A DNA stretch of 8,224 nt from Kofleriaceae bacterium (lineage in GTDB: Bacteria > Myxococcota_A > Polyangia > Haliangiales > Haliangiaceae), in NCBI GenBank assembly GCA_024642805.1, contig JAHEAK010000210.1:1-8224 (forward strand). Reading direction: 5' to 3'. Position 1 is the stretch's first letter. Every line of letters starts with the position of its first letter. The position numbers and the translations under genes are program-made. The notes under the pieces are model-generated. The model ran no database searches and was not told the origin of the DNA. It saw only the letters and a program-made list of their open reading frames with translations. Positions 6,004 to 8,224 of the stretch are shown in pieces.

Positions 6004-6459
6004 ATGCTCCGACTCAGCCTCGTGTTGACACTTGCCTTGTGTGCGTGCGCAGGTAGTGGCATGCGCCATTTTCACGCCGAGGACTCTCGCGCGATCACCA
6101 AGCTCTTCGATGATCAACGCGCGGCCTGGAATCGCGGTGACCTCGACGCCTTTATGGCAGGCTACGCTCACAGCCCCGAGCTGGTCTTTACCTCGGGGGC
6201 GCAGATTCGCAGGGGTTGGCAAGAGACCCTGGACCGCTATCGCGATCGCTACGGCCGCGACAGCAGCAGCATGGGGCAGCTTGGCTTCGAGCTACTCGAC
6301 ATCAAGAACCTGGGCGCCGATGGTGCCGTCGTCCTCGGTCTTTGGAAGTTGAGCGGCCTAAAGGAGGCGCTCAGTGGCGTCTTCACGGTGGTTCTAGAGC
6401 GCAGGCCCGAAGGCTGGCGTATCGTGCACGATCACACCTCGAAGGCTGCAGCCGAGTGA
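6004..6459 (+). CDS. SnoaL/DUF4440-like (NTF2 fold) lipoprotein
   Basis: This is a 151-residue protein starting at ATG 6004, chosen because it directly precedes a short signal peptide (Arg3, Leu/Val core). The signal ends L-C-A-C, with Cys15 the likely lipidated residue. Cys at the -2 position makes the lipobox slightly unusual. Residues 28-147 match the NTF2-like SnoaL/DUF4440 pattern. The N-terminal helix carries the typical A-W-N-R-G-D-L-D-A-F-M-A-G-Y (41-54), followed by the strand E-L-V-F-T-S-G, the helix W-Q-E-T-L-D-R-Y-R-D-R-Y, and late strands G-V-F-T-V-V-L-E-R and G-W-R-I-V-H-D-H-T-S. The fold is a cone-shaped pocket used as an enzyme or as a ligand-binding module, so the sequence alone does not give a substrate. 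The stop is 12 nt before the ureohydrolase gene and in the same frame, so the two are probably co-expressed. There is no clear Shine-Dalgarno site. Confidence 0.83.
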   Translation: MLRLSLVLTLALCACAGSGMRHFHAEDSRAITKLFDDQRAAWNRGDLDAFMAGYAHSPELVFTSGAQIRRGWQETLDRYRDRYGRDSSSMGQLGFELLDIKNLGADGAVVLGLWKLSGLKEALSGVFTVVLERRPEGWRIVHDHTSKAAAE

Positions 6460-6471
6460 TATCGTCAGGGC

Positions 6472-7572
6472 GTGTCTAGCAGCAGCATCTACATGGATCT
6501 GGAGCGCATCCTGGCCCCGGCGGGTGGTGGCGTGCACCTGGTCTCGACCGGCCTTGTGGCGATGCAAGCACTGCAGCGCGCGATCTACCGGGCGCCAAGC
6601 AACGAGGACATTCGCGGGTGCTGGACCGCGCGCCTTCGCCAACTCGATGGTGCCCGAGCGCTCGTGCTCGGCGTGCCCTCGGATACCGGCGCTGGTTTCG
6701 TGCGCGGCGCCAACATGGGGCCTGCGGAGATTCGCCGCCACCTGCTCTCCGAGCCAGGACATCCCATTCACGATCCGGCCGTGGTCGACGTGGGCGACGT
6801 TCGAGTGATTCCCCATCTGCTCAGCCAGGAAATGGTCTCCGAGGAGCAGCTGCGTCGCTCACGCCTGGCTCTCTACGGCGACGAAAATGTCGCCCTACCC
6901 ATCACGCCACTGGATCAGTGTGCATTGGCACTGCGCCTCTTGCGGGAACTCGACGATTCGGTGGTTCCGATCGTTCTCGGTGGCGATCACAGCGTCGGCT
7001 GGCCGGCCTTCTCCGAGAGCATGGCCTGGGCGACCCGCACCGGGCGCAAGCCAGGACTTTTGCACTTCGACGCGCACACTGATCTGCTGGAGGAAAGGCT
7101 CGGTGTTCGCTATTGCTTCGCGACCTGGGCCTTCCACGCCAACGAGCTTCTCGGTCGGGATGGACGCCTGGTGCAGGTCGGTATCCGGGCTAGCGGCAAG
7201 ACGCGCGAGCACTGGGAATCCACCCTGGGGGTGCGCCAGTACTGGCCTGCCGAGTATCAGAAGAAATCCACCTCCCAGATGATCGATGAGATCAGCACGC
7301 GCTTCGAGGAACGCGGTGTCGATTGCCTGTACATCAGCAACGACATCGATGGCACCGACAGCGCCTTTGCCAGCGCCACCGGAACACCGGAGGCAAATGG
7401 CCTGCACCCCGATCAAGTGAGCGAGCTCAGCCTTGGACTTGCCGCGCGCTTTCCGCTCATCGGCGCAGACCTGGTCGAGGTGGCTCCGACCCTCGGTCGA
7501 GAGGGCGAGCCAGACATGACGCTCTCGACAGCGTCGCGCTACCTGGCCGACATGATCCGATCGATCGGCTAG
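6472..7572 (+). CDS. Arginase/agmatinase-family (ureohydrolase) metal hydrolase, substrate uncertain
   Basis: This 366-residue protein belongs to the ureohydrolase fold, whose dinuclear Mn enzymes hydrolyse guanidino or formimino groups. All six expected metal ligands are visible: His173 in G-G-D-H-S, Asp200/His202/Asp204 in D-A-H-T-D, and Asp291/Asp293 in S-N-D-I-D. Also present are G-V-P-S-D-T-G-A-G at 67-75, M-G-P-A-E-I-R-R at 82-89, V-Q-V-G-I-R at 234-239, T-G-T-P-E at 303-307 and D-L-V-E-V-A-P at 333-339, whose Glu336 usually contacts the guanidinium. Two motifs are atypical. The S-H-G-T/D-H-G-T catalytic segment after D-A-H-T-D is replaced by Y-C-F-A-T-W-A-F, and the usual D-P after D-x-D is D-S. 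The protein is about 60 residues longer at the N-terminus than typical agmatinases. The GTG start at 6472 is the first possible after the previous gene; ATG 6493 is an alternative. Arginase, agmatinase, formiminoglutamase or another guanidino hydrolase are all possible. Confidence 0.9.
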   Translation: MSSSSIYMDLERILAPAGGGVHLVSTGLVAMQALQRAIYRAPSNEDIRGCWTARLRQLDGARALVLGVPSDTGAGFVRGANMGPAEIRRHLLSEPGHPIHDPAVVDVGDVRVIPHLLSQEMVSEEQLRRSRLALYGDENVALPITPLDQCALALRLLRELDDSVVPIVLGGDHSVGWPAFSESMAWATRTGRKPGLLHFDAHTDLLEERLGVRYCFATWAFHANELLGRDGRLVQVGIRASGKTREHWESTLGVRQYWPAEYQKKSTSQMIDEISTRFEERGVDCLYISNDIDGTDSAFASATGTPEANGLHPDQVSELSLGLAARFPLIGADLVEVAPTLGREGEPDMTLSTASRYLADMIRSIG

Positions 7573-7592
7573 TCGATGCCGTAGTCGGCTCC

Positions 7593-7611
7593 GGCGCCGT
7601 GGCCTGGCGCC
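7593..7611. terminator. Possible bidirectional hairpin between convergent genes
   Basis: GGCGCC at 7593-7598 and GGCGCC at 7606-7611 can form a 6-bp all-GC stem with a 7-nt loop. It sits in the 38-bp gap between the two convergent stop codons, a natural place for a shared terminator. There is no T-tract on either side, so support is modest. Confidence 0.35.
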
Positions 7612-8224
7612 TAGCTGGGTTCCTCGAGCGCCGCCAGCATTTGTCGCAGTCGCTCTTCGGCCTCCGCCAGGTCGTGCTGGGTGGTGGCTCTTTCAGCCTC
7701 GAGGGTGGCCGAGCCGAGCTTGCCCTCAAGCTCGCGCACGTGTTCACGCTGAGCCTCGATCTGCTCTTGCAGCTTGCGAGTCGCTTCGGCCAGGTCGGCC
7801 TTGTCGAAGATCTTTTCCTCGGGCGGAACGGCGTTGACAGGTCGTGGGCGACGAGCGGCTTGACCAGGAACAAAGCGCACGCCCTCGTGAATGGCGCGCT
7901 GGTTCATGAAGGTAGGCGAGACGATTTCGATGCCAGCACCGTGCAACTGGTCGAGCATGTTCTTGCGAATGTCTGAGCGAGCACTGATGAGGTGCTTGAC
8001 CTCTTTAAGGATGCCGGCGGCCCGATACTGGATGGAAAAATCGCCGAGCTCCAGCACTTGCACGAAGGCATCGCTCAGACCAGCTCGACGGGCGGCTTCC
8101 AGCAGAAGCTTTTCCACGTCGTGATAGTCGACGTCGTAGCCGAGGGACACGGTCGCCGAGACGACGGTGCCAGAGGAGCGCAGGACGGTGACAGCGTGGG
8201 TGACCAGGTAGAGGTTCGAGAGCG
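7611..8224 (-). CDS. MscS-family mechanosensitive ion channel, C-terminal part, with coiled-coil tail; 5' end outside window
   Basis: The minus-strand frame stays open to the window edge, giving 203 visible residues. GTG at 8148-8150 is an internal Val, not a start, because the protein reads upstream as L-S-N-L-Y-L-V-T-H-A-V-T-V, matching the beta domain of MscS. The family's cytoplasmic alpha/beta cage follows: S-L-G-Y-D-V-D-Y-H-D-V at the domain junction, L-L-L-E-A-A, V-L-E-L-G-D-F-S-I-Q-Y-R, then D-I-R-K-N-M-L-D-Q-L with G-I-E-I-V-S-P. The transmembrane pore helices would lie outside the window. Past the usual family end there is a Pro/Arg-rich linker, then about 60 residues rich in Glu, Gln, Leu, Arg and Ala with heptad-like spacing (A-T-R-K-L-Q-E-Q-I-E-A-Q-R-E-H-V), a predicted coiled coil. 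The channel would release solutes under membrane tension during osmotic downshift. It is convergent with the hydrolase gene. Confidence 0.88.
   Translation of the reverse strand, partial: LSNLYLVTHAVTVLRSSGTVVSATVSLGYDVDYHDVEKLLLEAARRAGLSDAFVQVLELGDFSIQYRAAGILKEVKHLISARSDIRKNMLDQLHGAGIEIVSPTFMNQRAIHEGVRFVPGQAARRPRPVNAVPPEEKIFDKADLAEATRKLQEQIEAQREHVRELEGKLGSATLEAERATTQHDLAEAEERLRQMLAALEEPS

Overview
The window is GC-rich, densely packed bacterial DNA carrying eight protein genes. The first and last genes run off the window edges. No rRNA, tRNA, CRISPR array, transposase or phage gene was found. The gene content suggests a member of the Myxococcota or a related deltaproteobacterial-type lineage. 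The signs are a kinesin-light-chain-like TPR protein with a C-terminus typical of myxobacterial TPR-Ser/Thr kinases, a LamG-type lipoprotein with an Asp/Ala/Gly linker, a Cys-rich lipoprotein with a propeller-like C-terminal part, and several orphan lipoproteins. This lineage call is inference from gene style, not from a marker gene.

Layout from left to right. (1) 1-909, plus strand: C-terminal part of a TPR protein. It ends inside a 20-bp tandem repeat (906-955) that places a TAG stop in all three forward frames. (2) 1137-2078, plus: secreted lipoprotein with a concanavalin-A/LamG-like domain. (3) 2161-4632, plus: a likely three-gene operon. It holds a lipoprotein with a beta-barrel-like C-terminal half, then fetA (ABC ATPase) and fetB (UPF0014 permease), which overlap by ATGA. 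FetAB homologues are iron exporters linked to oxidative-stress resistance. (4) 4647-5801, minus: Cys-rich lipoprotein, convergent with fetB. (5) 6004-7572, plus: a small SnoaL/NTF2-like lipoprotein, then an arginase/agmatinase-family metal hydrolase 12 nt downstream. (6) 7611-8224, minus: C-terminal part of an MscS-family mechanosensitive channel with an added coiled-coil tail, convergent with the hydrolase gene.

Most of the window is ordinary envelope and metal-homeostasis content. Four of the eight genes encode predicted lipoproteins. The points most worth a second look are the unknown barrel-like lipoprotein linked to fetAB, the ureohydrolase that keeps all six metal ligands but has unusual active-site motifs, and two short tandem repeats: one at the stop codon of the TPR gene, one in the signal-peptide core of the barrel-like lipoprotein. 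I see no convincing evidence for a wholly new multi-gene system.
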